From NCBI GenBank assembly GCA_043818095.1, contig JBDRGD010000110.1, positions 1 to 29,530 on the forward strand: a stretch of DNA of 29,530 nt, in the 5' to 3' direction. The translations under genes and the position numbers were made by a program. Under the pieces are notes generated by a model that had not been told where the DNA came from, made no database searches, and saw nothing but the letters and a program-made list of their open reading frames with translations. The first letter of the stretch is position 1. Every line of letters starts with the position of its first letter. The DNA comes from JBDRGD01 sp043818095 (GTDB lineage: Bacteria > Chloroflexota > Dehalococcoidia > Dehalococcoidales > RBG-16-60-22). Shown here one piece after another: positions 15,345-23,410 of the stretch.

Positions 15345-16639
15345 CTTTCGGCAAATTCAACGTCGATTACGAGCAGCGAATCTACAATCCGGAACGCATG
15401 CGTAAGTACCGGATTGAAAGAGCGCACGCCGCCCTGAAAAAGTTCGGCCTCGGCGCGCTGATTGTCTACAACTATGACACCTTTCGCTACCTGGGTTATT
15501 ACAGCCGCCATAACTACAACCGGCGCCGCCCCGGCAACTTCCTGCTGCTGGTCCGGGACCAGGGCTTTCCCTACGCCCCCGCCGATGACCTCGCCCCCAC
15601 CAGCGAGACGGAGCTGATGCCCTGGTTCAAGGACCGGCTGGTCCTGCACCACCAGACCCGCTTACAGGAGGCCCTCTCCTATGACCCGGATTATTACCAC
15701 CAGCAGTGGCTGGATACCGCCGCGGAGGTGAAAGCCCTGCTGAAAAAGCACGACGTCCTCGACCTGCCCTGCGGCATCGATATGACCAGCCCCCACATGG
15801 TGCAGGTCTGCCAGGACGCCGGCATCAAGGTCGTCGACGGCAACCCGGCGGTCGCCGAGATGCGGATGATTAAGAACGAGGACGAGATAGAATGCGTCCG
15901 CACCGCCGCCAGCATCGCGGAAAGCGCCCACTGGGAGGTCTGCCAAGCCCTGAAGCCCGGCGTCACCGAGTGGCAGATGGCCGGGGTCGCCGCCAAGGCC
16001 CTGTTCGACCTGGGGGCGGAAGAACTGGAAGGCCCCAGCTTCGTCGTCTGTTCCGGTTACCGCTCCGGGCACAACGTGCCCGCCATGCCCACGGACCGGG
16101 TCGTCCGGCCCGGCGAGATGTTTATCATCGATATCAACGGTGTCAGCTTCCAAGGCTACCGGACCTGCTTTTACCGCACCTGCGTCGTCGGCGATAAGCC
16201 TACCGAATTCCAGAAGCAGATGTACCATGACTGCTATGAGGTCCAGCACGCCATGGAGACCAGCATCCGGCCGGGAATCACCAACCACGAGTACGCCCGC
16301 ATCGTCCTGGAAAAGGGCGGCGGGAAATGGCCCGGGCCGACCTGGCCGGAACCGGGACGGTACCTGGGGCCCAGCGGCCACCAGCTCGGGCTGTCCTCCG
16401 GGGACCCCGGACCCAATCTGCGCACCCGCAAGGCGGAGCTCGCCGCCCCACCCTTCATGATACAGAAAGGGATGGTCTTCGCCGTGGAGGTCGGCTGCTA
16501 CGACTGGGACGGCCAGAAATGGGCCTACGACGGAGTAAAGCTGGAGAACGTGGGCGTGGTCCGGGACGACGGGTTTGAAGTCCTCTCCCGGTTCCCCTAC
16601 AAAGACCTGATTGCCGTGGGGCTGCCCGGCGTTTATTAG
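15341..16639 (+). CDS. M24 (Xaa-Pro dipeptidase / creatinase-like) family protein with altered metal site
   Basis: This 432-residue protein has the creatinase N-terminal domain (about 20-165) and the pita-bread M24 catalytic domain (about 180-425). In M24 peptidases two metals are held by Asp, Asp, His, Glu and Glu. Here Asp264 (FIIDING), His347 (GHQLGL), Glu383 (FAVEVG) and Glu402 (KLENVG) are present. The second aspartate position appears as Cys276 in GYRTCFYRT, and there is one extra residue before GY. The protein may therefore bind one metal, or act as a non-peptidase like creatinase. M24 relatives with other chemistry, such as DMSP lyase DddP, are known. It overlaps the PHP gene by 4 bases and is followed by an MmgE/PrpD gene. 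Confidence 0.85.
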   Translation: MTFGKFNVDYEQRIYNPERMRKYRIERAHAALKKFGLGALIVYNYDTFRYLGYYSRHNYNRRRPGNFLLLVRDQGFPYAPADDLAPTSETELMPWFKDRLVLHHQTRLQEALSYDPDYYHQQWLDTAAEVKALLKKHDVLDLPCGIDMTSPHMVQVCQDAGIKVVDGNPAVAEMRMIKNEDEIECVRTAASIAESAHWEVCQALKPGVTEWQMAGVAAKALFDLGAEELEGPSFVVCSGYRSGHNVPAMPTDRVVRPGEMFIIDINGVSFQGYRTCFYRTCVVGDKPTEFQKQMYHDCYEVQHAMETSIRPGITNHEYARIVLEKGGGKWPGPTWPEPGRYLGPSGHQLGLSSGDPGPNLRTRKAELAAPPFMIQKGMVFAVEVGCYDWDGQKWAYDGVKLENVGVVRDDGFEVLSRFPYKDLIAVGLPGVY

Positions 16640-16691
16640 GCCGGGACGGGCTCTTGCTTGATAATATTATGAAATCTGCCGGGGGAGTAAG

Positions 16692-18068
16692 ATGAAACCT
16701 ACCGAAACGTTAGCGGGATACGTCGCTGCCGCGCGGTTCGATGATTTTCCGCCTGAAGTCGTCCTCAAAGCCAAGCAGTGTATCCTGGACGCAGTAGGGT
16801 GCGCCCTGGGGGCGATACCCACGGACATCGCCCGGCAGACGCTGGAAATGGCCAAGCTCATGGGCGGCAGCCCGGAAGCGACCCTCATCGGCGACGGCAC
16901 CCGTGTCCCCATGGTCAACGCTGCCTACGCTAACGCGCAGGTGGGTAATCTCCTGGATTACGACGATGCCGTCATTCCAGTGCCCGGCCACCCCGGCGTG
17001 GCTATCATTTACCCCGCCCTGGCCGCCGCCGAACGTACCGGTGCCACCGGAAAAGAAATCATCACCGCCGTCATCCTCGGCTACGAGGTCGGCCTGCGGG
17101 TAGCCTACGCCCTGCGTTCCGTGGTCTTCCCGGAGGGCGCGAGCCACCCCTACCTGCTGTTCAACACCTCCTATAAAATCCTGGGGGCCGCGGCGGCGGC
17201 GGGGAAACTCCTCGGGCTGGACAAAGAGCGCCTGATAAATGCTTTCGGCATCGCCGGCGGCGTCGTCCCCGGCACCGCGCAGCCCACGTGGTCGCCCCAT
17301 ACCGGGGACTGGGGCTCGATTAAAGCCAACTATGGTATCTATGCTCTCCTCGGGACTCTGGCCGCTTTCCAGGCGGAAAAGGGTCTCAATGCCCACCAGG
17401 ACATCCTCGATAGCGATGAGTTCTGGACCAGGAGCGGCGCCGCCGCCTTTGACTACCAGGCGCTGACGCGGGACCTGGCGAAGGACTACATGGTGATGCA
17501 CGTCGGCTTCAAGCCGGTCCCTTCCTGCCGCGGCACTCACCCCCAGCTTACCGCCGTCATGGAGGCCCTCCACGGTGAGACCGTCCGCCCGGATGACATC
17601 ACGGAAATCGCGCTCTTCGGGGGGCGGATGCTGACCCGCCGCAAATGGGACACGATGATTGAGGCGGAATTCAGCACCGCCTGCGCGGTCAGCCTCTATC
17701 TTAGCGGAGTGGAGCCGGGCCCCGACTGGTATCGGAACGACCGTTTCAAGCAGCCCGACATCACGGACCTCGCCGGCAGAATCAGGTTCGTGGAGGAACT
17801 CCGCTACTGGGAGGACTGGGTAAAATTCGGAAAGCTGACGGCGGCGGCGGAAATAAAGACGAAAGACGGCCGGGTCCGGAAAGCATTCATCGAATACCCC
17901 AGGGGAGAACCCCAGAACCCGATGAGCGGGGCGGAGTTGGAACGCAAGTTCGTGGTCAACGCTGCTGTTGTCCTGGGAGAGGCCAACGCGCGGAAACTTT
18001 ACCAGAAACTGATAGGTCTGGAGGACATCCCGGCCGCCGAGCTGATGAGCTCCACCTTCCCGGCCTGA
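16692..18068 (+). CDS. MmgE/PrpD family protein
   Basis: This 458-residue protein belongs to the MmgE/PrpD family, which includes 2-methylcitrate dehydratase and cis-aconitate decarboxylase. The large helical domain carries LLDYDDAV and GHPGVAIIYPALAAAE, and the middle block HVGFKPVPSCRGTHPQLTA is the typical substrate-domain signature. No prpB or prpC is nearby, so a methylcitrate cycle is not supported. Free-standing members in TRAP-rich genomes are mostly of unknown substrate. GGGGGAG precedes ATG 16692. It lies upstream of a TRAP operon that has its own promoter, so a common substrate is possible but unproven. Confidence 0.9.
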   Translation: MKPTETLAGYVAAARFDDFPPEVVLKAKQCILDAVGCALGAIPTDIARQTLEMAKLMGGSPEATLIGDGTRVPMVNAAYANAQVGNLLDYDDAVIPVPGHPGVAIIYPALAAAERTGATGKEIITAVILGYEVGLRVAYALRSVVFPEGASHPYLLFNTSYKILGAAAAAGKLLGLDKERLINAFGIAGGVVPGTAQPTWSPHTGDWGSIKANYGIYALLGTLAAFQAEKGLNAHQDILDSDEFWTRSGAAAFDYQALTRDLAKDYMVMHVGFKPVPSCRGTHPQLTAVMEALHGETVRPDDITEIALFGGRMLTRRKWDTMIEAEFSTACAVSLYLSGVEPGPDWYRNDRFKQPDITDLAGRIRFVEELRYWEDWVKFGKLTAAAEIKTKDGRVRKAFIEYPRGEPQNPMSGAELERKFVVNAAVVLGEANARKLYQKLIGLEDIPAAELMSSTFPA

Positions 18069-18098
18069 GCACTGTGTTCCCGTTGACCTTGCGGCTGC

Positions 18099-18131
18099 GG
18101 ATAACGCATTATCCCGGAATGTTTGTTCCGG
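18099..18131. repeat. two adjacent perfect hairpins downstream of the MmgE/PrpD gene
   Basis: GGATAA/TTATCC with a 4-base loop (18099-18114) is followed at once by CCGGAA/TTCCGG with a 6-base loop (18114-18131). They lie between the MmgE/PrpD stop and the next promoter. No T-run follows, so they may be a weak terminator, a 3'-end stabiliser or protein sites. Confidence 0.55.
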
Positions 18132-18167
18132 AGATTTGACCTATCCGGCAAACCGTTCTCCCGCATC

Positions 18168-18196
18168 TTGACAAAAAACATGCAGTAGAGTAATAT
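18168..18196 (+). promoter_or_regulatory. promoter of TRAP cluster A
   Basis: TTGACA (18168-18173), a 17-base spacer and TAATAT (18191-18196) form a strong promoter. The start would be near 18203, leaving a leader of about 150 bases before dctP at 18356. I see no clear riboswitch fold in that leader. Confidence 0.75.
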
Positions 18197-18355
18197 CTGG
18201 AAGACCCGCGATGGAAGCAACGGGAAATAGCTGCCTATGTCTGGACGGTTTCCGAAAACCACTTTGTTTTTCCATGTAATTTTATCTGAAGGTTAACGGC
18301 AGCGTACGCCCATAAACGGGGATAAAACAGACCAACGAAAAAGGAGGAGGCTATC

Positions 18356-19441
18356 ATGAAAAAACCAATCTTCGCTACGGGCATCCTGCTGGTCGCCGTC
18401 ATGCTCATCCTGACTATCGGCGCCTGCAGCCAGCCGGCCCCCGCACCGGCCCCCGCACCGGCACCAGCACCGGCACCAGCCCCGGCACCGGCACCAGCCC
18501 CGGCAAAAATCACGCTTAAATTCCAGAGCTACAGTTTCCCCACGGGCCCAATGCAGGACCTCAATATTCAGCTGCAGGAGGCAATCACTGCGAGGAGTGG
18601 AGGCCGGATACAGTGGGAGAATTATACGATGGCTGCTCTCATTCCACGCGGAGAGGAAGTTACCGGTGTGGCTAATGGTATCGCTGACGTAGCCTTTATC
18701 GACGGCAGAGGGGCGTCAAGGCTCTCGTTGATGACCGTGGGGGCCCTTCCCGGAGTTGGGGGGGTTGTGCAGAACCAAGGCCCTAGCCTTGCGAAAATCG
18801 CCGAGATGCAAGCAGTAAAAGACCAGTTCGCAAAGAACGATGTTCTGCTCCTGGCAATCCATGGCGGTGAGCCGTTCCAGTTGATGTTTAGTAAAGATAT
18901 AAATGCCATGAGTGAGCTAAGCGGCAGGAAAATTCGAGCGGTTGGTGATGTGGCCACAGTCGTAGAAAAGTATGGTGCAGTGCCTGTAAATGTACCCGGA
19001 CCGGAGGCCCAGGAGGCCTTCCAGAGGGGCACTCTCGATGGCCAGATTGGCGGTCTGGGTGGTGCCATACCGTCGGGGGATTACAAAATAGTGAATTACT
19101 GGCTAAAATGTAACATACAGACTTCGGTAATGGACATCATAATGTCTAAGAATACGCTTAACAGCTTACCCAACGACCTTCAGCAGATATTCTTAGAAGA
19201 AGGGGCTAAACAACCGCAGCGTTATATAGACTATTTTGGCGGTTGGACCGAAGAGCAATATACCAAGACGCTGCCCGAAGCAGGAGTTAAGGTAGTTGAC
19301 ATCACACCCGCCGAGAAGGCGAAATTGGCTGAGCTATCGAAGAGCACGTGGGACAAGTGGGTTGAAGCGAGAGAGAAGGATGGTCTACCGGGGAAAGAAG
19401 TCCTCTCCAAATACCTAGAACTACATGGATTAAAGTACTAG
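18356..19441 (+). CDS. TRAP transporter solute-binding lipoprotein DctP (cluster A)
   Basis: This 361-residue protein is the extracytoplasmic binding component of a TRAP transporter. Residues 1-23 form a lipoprotein signal peptide ending in the lipobox IGAC, so Cys24 would be lipidated. Residues 27-50 are twelve Pro-Ala repeats, a tether to the DctP fold. The fold shows GIADVAFID and the ELSGRKIRAVGDVATVVEKY and FQRGTLDGQIGG blocks, where the family binds carboxylates. The ribosome binding site is AAGGAGGAGG. From about 18506 the gene is clearly AT-richer than the signal and linker region and than neighbouring genes, which suggests a mature domain of different origin. The substrate is probably an organic acid. 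Confidence 0.93.
   Translation: MKKPIFATGILLVAVMLILTIGACSQPAPAPAPAPAPAPAPAPAPAPAPAKITLKFQSYSFPTGPMQDLNIQLQEAITARSGGRIQWENYTMAALIPRGEEVTGVANGIADVAFIDGRGASRLSLMTVGALPGVGGVVQNQGPSLAKIAEMQAVKDQFAKNDVLLLAIHGGEPFQLMFSKDINAMSELSGRKIRAVGDVATVVEKYGAVPVNVPGPEAQEAFQRGTLDGQIGGLGGAIPSGDYKIVNYWLKCNIQTSVMDIIMSKNTLNSLPNDLQQIFLEEGAKQPQRYIDYFGGWTEEQYTKTLPEAGVKVVDITPAEKAKLAELSKSTWDKWVEAREKDGLPGKEVLSKYLELHGLKY
18434..18505 (+). repeat. Pro-Ala coding repeat (12 dipeptides) in cluster A dctP
   Basis: Twelve CCN-GCN units encode the tether after the lipidated cysteine. The DNA is a near-tandem array of CCGGCA-type hexamers, which is prone to slippage and change of length. Confidence 0.9.
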
Positions 19442-19480
19442 CGAATTGTTTTTACAACAAGTCGTTCAATGAGTTTACGT

Positions 19481-19511
19481 CTGGCCGGATGAGTGTCACT
19501 CATCCGGCCAG
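19481..19511 (+). terminator. strong stem-loop between dctP and dctQ (cluster A)
   Basis: A 31-base palindrome has 15-base perfect arms (19481-19495 and 19497-19511) around one base; the arms begin CTGGCCGG and end CCGGCCAG. It lies 40 bases after the dctP stop. Without a strong T-run it may act as a leaky terminator or as a 3' stabiliser, giving more binding protein than permease. Confidence 0.7.
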
Positions 19512-19558
19512 GCTAATTAAAATAGGGCGGTGATAATGCTCATCTCCGGAGTGGCGTT

Positions 19559-20152
19559 GTGAGTACTGGGTCATCCGATAGCAAACGTCAAGTGAAAGCA
19601 TCCCTAATAGTCAGATTGAAGAAGTGGCACGATAGGGTTGAGACGTTTGGAGTGTCTATCGCAGCTTTACTTGTATTGCTGATCATGTTATCAACTACAG
19701 TTGATGCTTTGGGACGCTACATATTTGATCACCCTTTCAAAGGCGTATTCGAGGGAACAGAGTTCGCCCTGGGGTGGATTGCCTTCCTGTCTTTTGCCTA
19801 TGTACAGCGTCGGCGGGCCAACATTTCTATAAATCTTATCAGCAGACAGTTACCCAGAAGAGTCAACATCATCTTAGAAATATTCTTGATGCTAGTAGCG
19901 TTATTCATCTTCTTTATCATCGCATGGTCAGGTTGGGTGGATGCCATGCATACTCTGAGGGCAGGAGACCGGCTAGCCGGCATGGTCGATTGGCCGATTG
20001 GGCCGGCGAAATTTATCGTGCCCGTAGGTTCTGCCCTTCTCTCCCTGCGGCTTTTCCGCCAACTTCTAGATAGCATCGCTCAATTATTCACCACCCCGAA
20101 AGGCCAGGATAGGGCCACGGAAGTTCCGACTATACAGGGAGAGACTATATGA
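19559..20152 (+). CDS. TRAP transporter small permease DctQ (cluster A)
   Basis: This 197-residue membrane protein has four predicted hydrophobic helices, roughly at residues 33-53, 68-82, 102-125 and 150-168. The family marker ALGRYIFDHPFKGVFEGTE follows helix 1. DctQ joins the large permease DctM to form the sodium-driven importer. The start is GTG 19559 with CGGAG upstream. Its stop overlaps the dctM start as ATGA. Like dctM after it, the gene is AT-richer than the rest of the window. Confidence 0.9.
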   Translation: MSTGSSDSKRQVKASLIVRLKKWHDRVETFGVSIAALLVLLIMLSTTVDALGRYIFDHPFKGVFEGTEFALGWIAFLSFAYVQRRRANISINLISRQLPRRVNIILEIFLMLVALFIFFIIAWSGWVDAMHTLRAGDRLAGMVDWPIGPAKFIVPVGSALLSLRLFRQLLDSIAQLFTTPKGQDRATEVPTIQGETI

Positions 20153-21453
20153 GCCCCGTAATGGTAGGGGTCATCAGTTTTTTATGCCTATTTGCCCTTA
20201 TACTTACGAGTATTCCGATTGGCTTTGCGATGGCTTTCGTTGGTTTTGTTGGTTTCGCGGTTATTGTTGGCTGGAAGGGGGCCTTTACAATCGCCGCTTT
20301 AACTTCCTGGGACACTGTGGCTCATTATTCATTTTCCGTAATCCCGATGTTCCTTTTCATGGGAAACTTAGCATTTCGCGCCAGGATTGGTGAGGACGCA
20401 TTCCGGACTGCCCGGTTATGGGTGGGGCATATACGCGGAGGCCTGACACATTCTACGATTGTGGCGGGTGCTGTCCTGGGCGCCGCCACAGGTTCCTCCA
20501 TAGCGTCAGCGGCGACCCTTGCCAAAATAGCCGTCCCCGAGATGAAACGATATGGATATAGCACAGAGCTCGCAGCCGGCTCCGTAGCCGCCGCTGGTTG
20601 CCTTGCTTCAATGATACCGCCAAGTACTGCCCAGGTCCTGTTTGCGATGGTCACCCAGCAGTCAATCAGCAAATTGCTCATCGCCGGTATTCTACCCGGG
20701 ATTTTGCTGACGGTAATCTATATGATCGCCATGCTAATCTATTTTCGTATTAGACCCGGGAAGTTCGGTGGAAAACTAGCCAGTGCAAACTGGGGGGAAC
20801 GACTTAAAAGTGCTAAGAATGTCGCTCCGGTAGCATTCATATTCCTCATGGTCATGGGTTCTATGTATACGGGGATAGCCACGCCAACGGAAGCCGCCGC
20901 TGTCGGTGCCACCAGTATCTTAATAGCGTCTTTCGTTATGAGGCGAATGAACCTGCGCACACTGTGGGAAGCTACTGTTGATACCACTGTAACTACGGCA
21001 ATGGTATTCGTCATACTCGTCGGTGCTCTCATTTTCAATAACCTGCTCGCAGTCAGCAGGATTCCCGCTATAGCCGCCGACTATATCTCCGCACTGCCAG
21101 TACCACCTCTGGTTGTCCTTCTCGCCATCATGGCCATGTATATATTCCTGGGAATGTTTATGGAAGGCCCGTCCATGTTGTTCCTTACCATGCCGACTAT
21201 CTTTCCTATCGCCCAAGCGATGGGATGGAACCCCATCTGGTTTGGTATCCTGTACATGATGATTGCTGAAGTCGGCATGATAACACCCCCCGTGGGCGCA
21301 ACTCTTTTTGGCACAAAGTCATCACTACCGGACGTCACTATGGCCGAAATTTACCGGGGCATTATACCTTTCTTCTTTGCTGATATCGTCGTATTGGCCT
21401 TACTGATAGCTTTCCCGCAGATATCCCTGTTGCTACCCGGCCTGATGAAATAA
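20149..21453 (+). CDS. TRAP transporter large permease DctM (cluster A)
   Basis: This 434-residue integral membrane protein is the transport subunit, with about twelve hydrophobic segments. Family blocks include SVIPMFLFMGNLAFRA, GAATGSSIASAATLAKI, IPPSTAQVLF, GIATPTEAAAVGA, MEGPSMLFLT and ITPPVGATLF. It moves the substrate handed over by DctP, together with sodium. It is intact and serves as an internal reference for the frame-broken dctM of cluster B. The stop is immediately followed by a hairpin at the convergent end with the minus-strand operon. Confidence 0.93.
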   Translation: MSPVMVGVISFLCLFALILTSIPIGFAMAFVGFVGFAVIVGWKGAFTIAALTSWDTVAHYSFSVIPMFLFMGNLAFRARIGEDAFRTARLWVGHIRGGLTHSTIVAGAVLGAATGSSIASAATLAKIAVPEMKRYGYSTELAAGSVAAAGCLASMIPPSTAQVLFAMVTQQSISKLLIAGILPGILLTVIYMIAMLIYFRIRPGKFGGKLASANWGERLKSAKNVAPVAFIFLMVMGSMYTGIATPTEAAAVGATSILIASFVMRRMNLRTLWEATVDTTVTTAMVFVILVGALIFNNLLAVSRIPAIAADYISALPVPPLVVLLAIMAMYIFLGMFMEGPSMLFLTMPTIFPIAQAMGWNPIWFGILYMMIAEVGMITPPVGATLFGTKSSLPDVTMAEIYRGIIPFFFADIVVLALLIAFPQISLLLPGLMK

Positions 21454-21484
21454 TTCCCCGGCTTCAGGGTAAAAACCGGGGAAT
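21453..21484. terminator. terminator-like hairpin between convergent operons
   Basis: ATTCCCCGG (21453-21461) pairs with CCGGGGAAT (21476-21484) around a 14-base loop ending in AAAAA. It starts at the last base of the dctM stop and lies between two convergent operons, so it could stop transcription from either side. On the minus strand the loop supplies Ts, but no T-run follows the stem. Confidence 0.55.
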
Positions 21485-21527
21485 CACTTCCGGGAAAGCC
21501 AGCTGATTCCGGTATTAAGGAGCTTCG

Positions 21528-22469
21528 CTAGGTGCCTTGCTGGTCAGCCATCTCTTCGGCAATCTCCGCGTCGCTCACCCTGACCTCGACGTTCCCCGCC
21601 CGCTCTTCCTGCAGCAGCATGGCGATGCGCGAGTCTTTTTCGCCCCACCCGCGCCCGGCGGCGGCGATGAGCTCCGGCAGGGTCATCTGTGACATGGGCA
21701 TCGGCACCTCGAATTCCCGGGCGAGGTCCAGCGCCAGTGAGATGTCCTTCACCGCCAGGTTCACGGTAAAGTTCGGCGGCTCGAAGCGCCCCGGGAGATA
21801 AATCTCGGGGAGGACGCGCTTGAAAAAGTTGCCCCGCCCCACGCCCCCGTCCTTCAGCACCCGCCACATGACGCGGGGGCTGACCCCCGCCTTAACGCCC
21901 AGCGTCATCCCTTCCCCCGCAATGAACATGTAACTGTAGGCAATCAGGTTGTGCACGAGCTTGCAGATACAGGCAGTGCCGACACCGCCCGTGTACACGA
22001 TCGTATCGCCGATGGCCTTCAGGACGGGAAGGCACCGGTTGAAGATATCCTCGTCTCCCCCCGCCATCACCGTCAGCCTGGCGGAGCGCGCTACCGGCGG
22101 ACCGCCGGCTACCGGGGCGTCCATCATGTGCGCCTTCCGCTCTGCCAGCACCCCGGCGATGCGCCGCGCCAGCATCGGCGTACTGGTGGTTAAATCGATA
22201 TACACCGCGCCGGGGCGTATCCCCTCGCTGACGCCGTCTTTTCCCAGGGCCACCGCCTCCACCTCTTTCGGTCCCGGCAGGGAGGTAAAAACGATATCGC
22301 TGGACGCAGCGACTTCCCGCGGCGTTGCCGCCCAGGTACCACCGTTCTCCTGAAGGAGTTTCTTTGCCTCAGGTCTCCGGTCATGACCGGTGAGCTTGTA
22401 GCCCGCCTTCAAGATGTTGACCGCCATGGCGCCGCCCATGTTGCCCAGACCGATAAAACCGATGTCCAT
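21528..22469 (-). CDS. 3-hydroxyisobutyrate dehydrogenase-like NAD(P)-dependent oxidoreductase
   Basis: This 313-residue protein belongs to the beta-hydroxyacid dehydrogenase family. The Rossmann loop GFIGLGNMGGAM lies at residues 4-15, the substrate block DAPVAGG at 118-123, and the catalytic lysine Lys170 with Asn174 in CKLVHNLIAYS. Most family members have Ser in DAPVSGG, while here it is Ala. Relatives include tartronate semialdehyde reductase and 2-(hydroxymethyl)glutarate dehydrogenase; the substrate cannot be fixed. I chose ATG 22469 because AAGGAG lies 6 bases upstream. It is the last gene of the minus-strand TRAP operon. Confidence 0.9.
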   Translation of the reverse strand: MDIGFIGLGNMGGAMAVNILKAGYKLTGHDRRPEAKKLLQENGGTWAATPREVAASSDIVFTSLPGPKEVEAVALGKDGVSEGIRPGAVYIDLTTSTPMLARRIAGVLAERKAHMMDAPVAGGPPVARSARLTVMAGGDEDIFNRCLPVLKAIGDTIVYTGGVGTACICKLVHNLIAYSYMFIAGEGMTLGVKAGVSPRVMWRVLKDGGVGRGNFFKRVLPEIYLPGRFEPPNFTVNLAVKDISLALDLAREFEVPMPMSQMTLPELIAAAGRGWGEKDSRIAMLLQEERAGNVEVRVSDAEIAEEMADQQGT

Positions 22470-22529
22470 CAGCTTCTCCTTCAAGCCTTTTCCCCGCCCC
22501 ACCCGGTCACCCGGCGCGGTAACCCTGCG

Positions 22530-23339
22530 CTATTTCTTGTGGTAGGCGACGGTGTTTACCAGGCTGCCGATGCCCTCTATCCGGATTTCCACCTTATCGC
22601 CGACGTCAATCTTCCCCACGCCCTCCGGCGTGCCGGTAGCGATGACGTCACCGGGGAGCAGCGTCATTACGTGGGTAACAAAGTATATCAGCTCTGAAAT
22701 CCCGAAGATGAGGGATTTGGTGCTGCTGGACTGACGGACCTCTCCATTGAGTAAGGTCTCCAGCTTCAGGTTGTCCGGGTTGACCTCCGTTTCAATCCAC
22801 GGGCCGAAGGGGGCGAAGGTATCGAACCCCTTGCCCCTGGTCCACTGCTTATCGCTGCGCTGGGCGAGACGCTCGGAAACATCGTTGAAGCAGGTATAGC
22901 CCAGGATATAGCTCTTGGCGTCCTTCCGGGAGACGTCTTTCGCTTTCCTGCCGATGACCACGCCCAGCTCGCCCTCGTATTCCACCTGCCCGTCCAGGTA
23001 GGGCAGGAGAATTTCCGCGTTGGGCCCGATGACCGCGGTGGACGGCTTGAGGAAAAGGATAGGATTGGTCGGGGTGGGCGGCGGGGTAGCAACCACACCG
23101 CGCTTGGGCCCCTCGTCGATATGGCTCTGGTAGTTCAGGCCGATGGCGACAATCTTGGAAGGTTGACAGGGGGCCAGTAGCTTGACTTCGCTCTCCTGGT
23201 AGGTATCCCCGTCGTACTTGAACGCGCTGCCCGGACCTTTGAACTGCGCGAACGGGCTGGTGCTCAGACTGCGTATCTCCTTCTTAGCGAGCACTCCGTA
23301 TTTCACCTTTCTCCCGGCGGCAAAACGGACAATCTTCAT
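22530..23339 (-). CDS. fumarylacetoacetate hydrolase (FAH) family protein
   Basis: This 269-residue protein has the FAH fold. His73 and Glu76 in SHIDE form the usual catalytic pair. Metal ligands are Glu120 and Glu122 in VEYEGELGVVIG and Asp153 in NDVSER, and GKGFDTFAPFGPW follows. Members cleave or isomerise beta-diketo acids and 2-oxo-enoates, or hydrolyse and decarboxylate 2-oxo acids, in aromatic or sugar-acid breakdown. AGGAGAG precedes ATG 23339. It sits between an amidohydrolase_2 gene and a hydroxyacid dehydrogenase gene in a TRAP operon, which supports a degradative role. Confidence 0.93.
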   Translation of the reverse strand: MKIVRFAAGRKVKYGVLAKKEIRSLSTSPFAQFKGPGSAFKYDGDTYQESEVKLLAPCQPSKIVAIGLNYQSHIDEGPKRGVVATPPPTPTNPILFLKPSTAVIGPNAEILLPYLDGQVEYEGELGVVIGRKAKDVSRKDAKSYILGYTCFNDVSERLAQRSDKQWTRGKGFDTFAPFGPWIETEVNPDNLKLETLLNGEVRQSSSTKSLIFGISELIYFVTHVMTLLPGDVIATGTPEGVGKIDVGDKVEIRIEGIGSLVNTVAYHKK

Positions 23340-23410
23340 GGTTCTCTCCTTCGCATTATTTTTTATTATTTTTTCGCCCGAGCGGTGCTGTTATCCGATG
23401 TTTTTCCTCT

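Noticed and set aside
16692..18068. Assignment of the MmgE/PrpD protein as 2-methylcitrate dehydratase (prpD).
   Set aside because: No methylcitrate synthase or methylisocitrate lyase gene is nearby, and the family has several other activities.
18434..18505. Hexamer arrays in the dctP genes looked at first like a CRISPR or satellite repeat.
   Set aside because: They are in frame, encode Pro-Ala tethers after a lipobox, and lack spacers.
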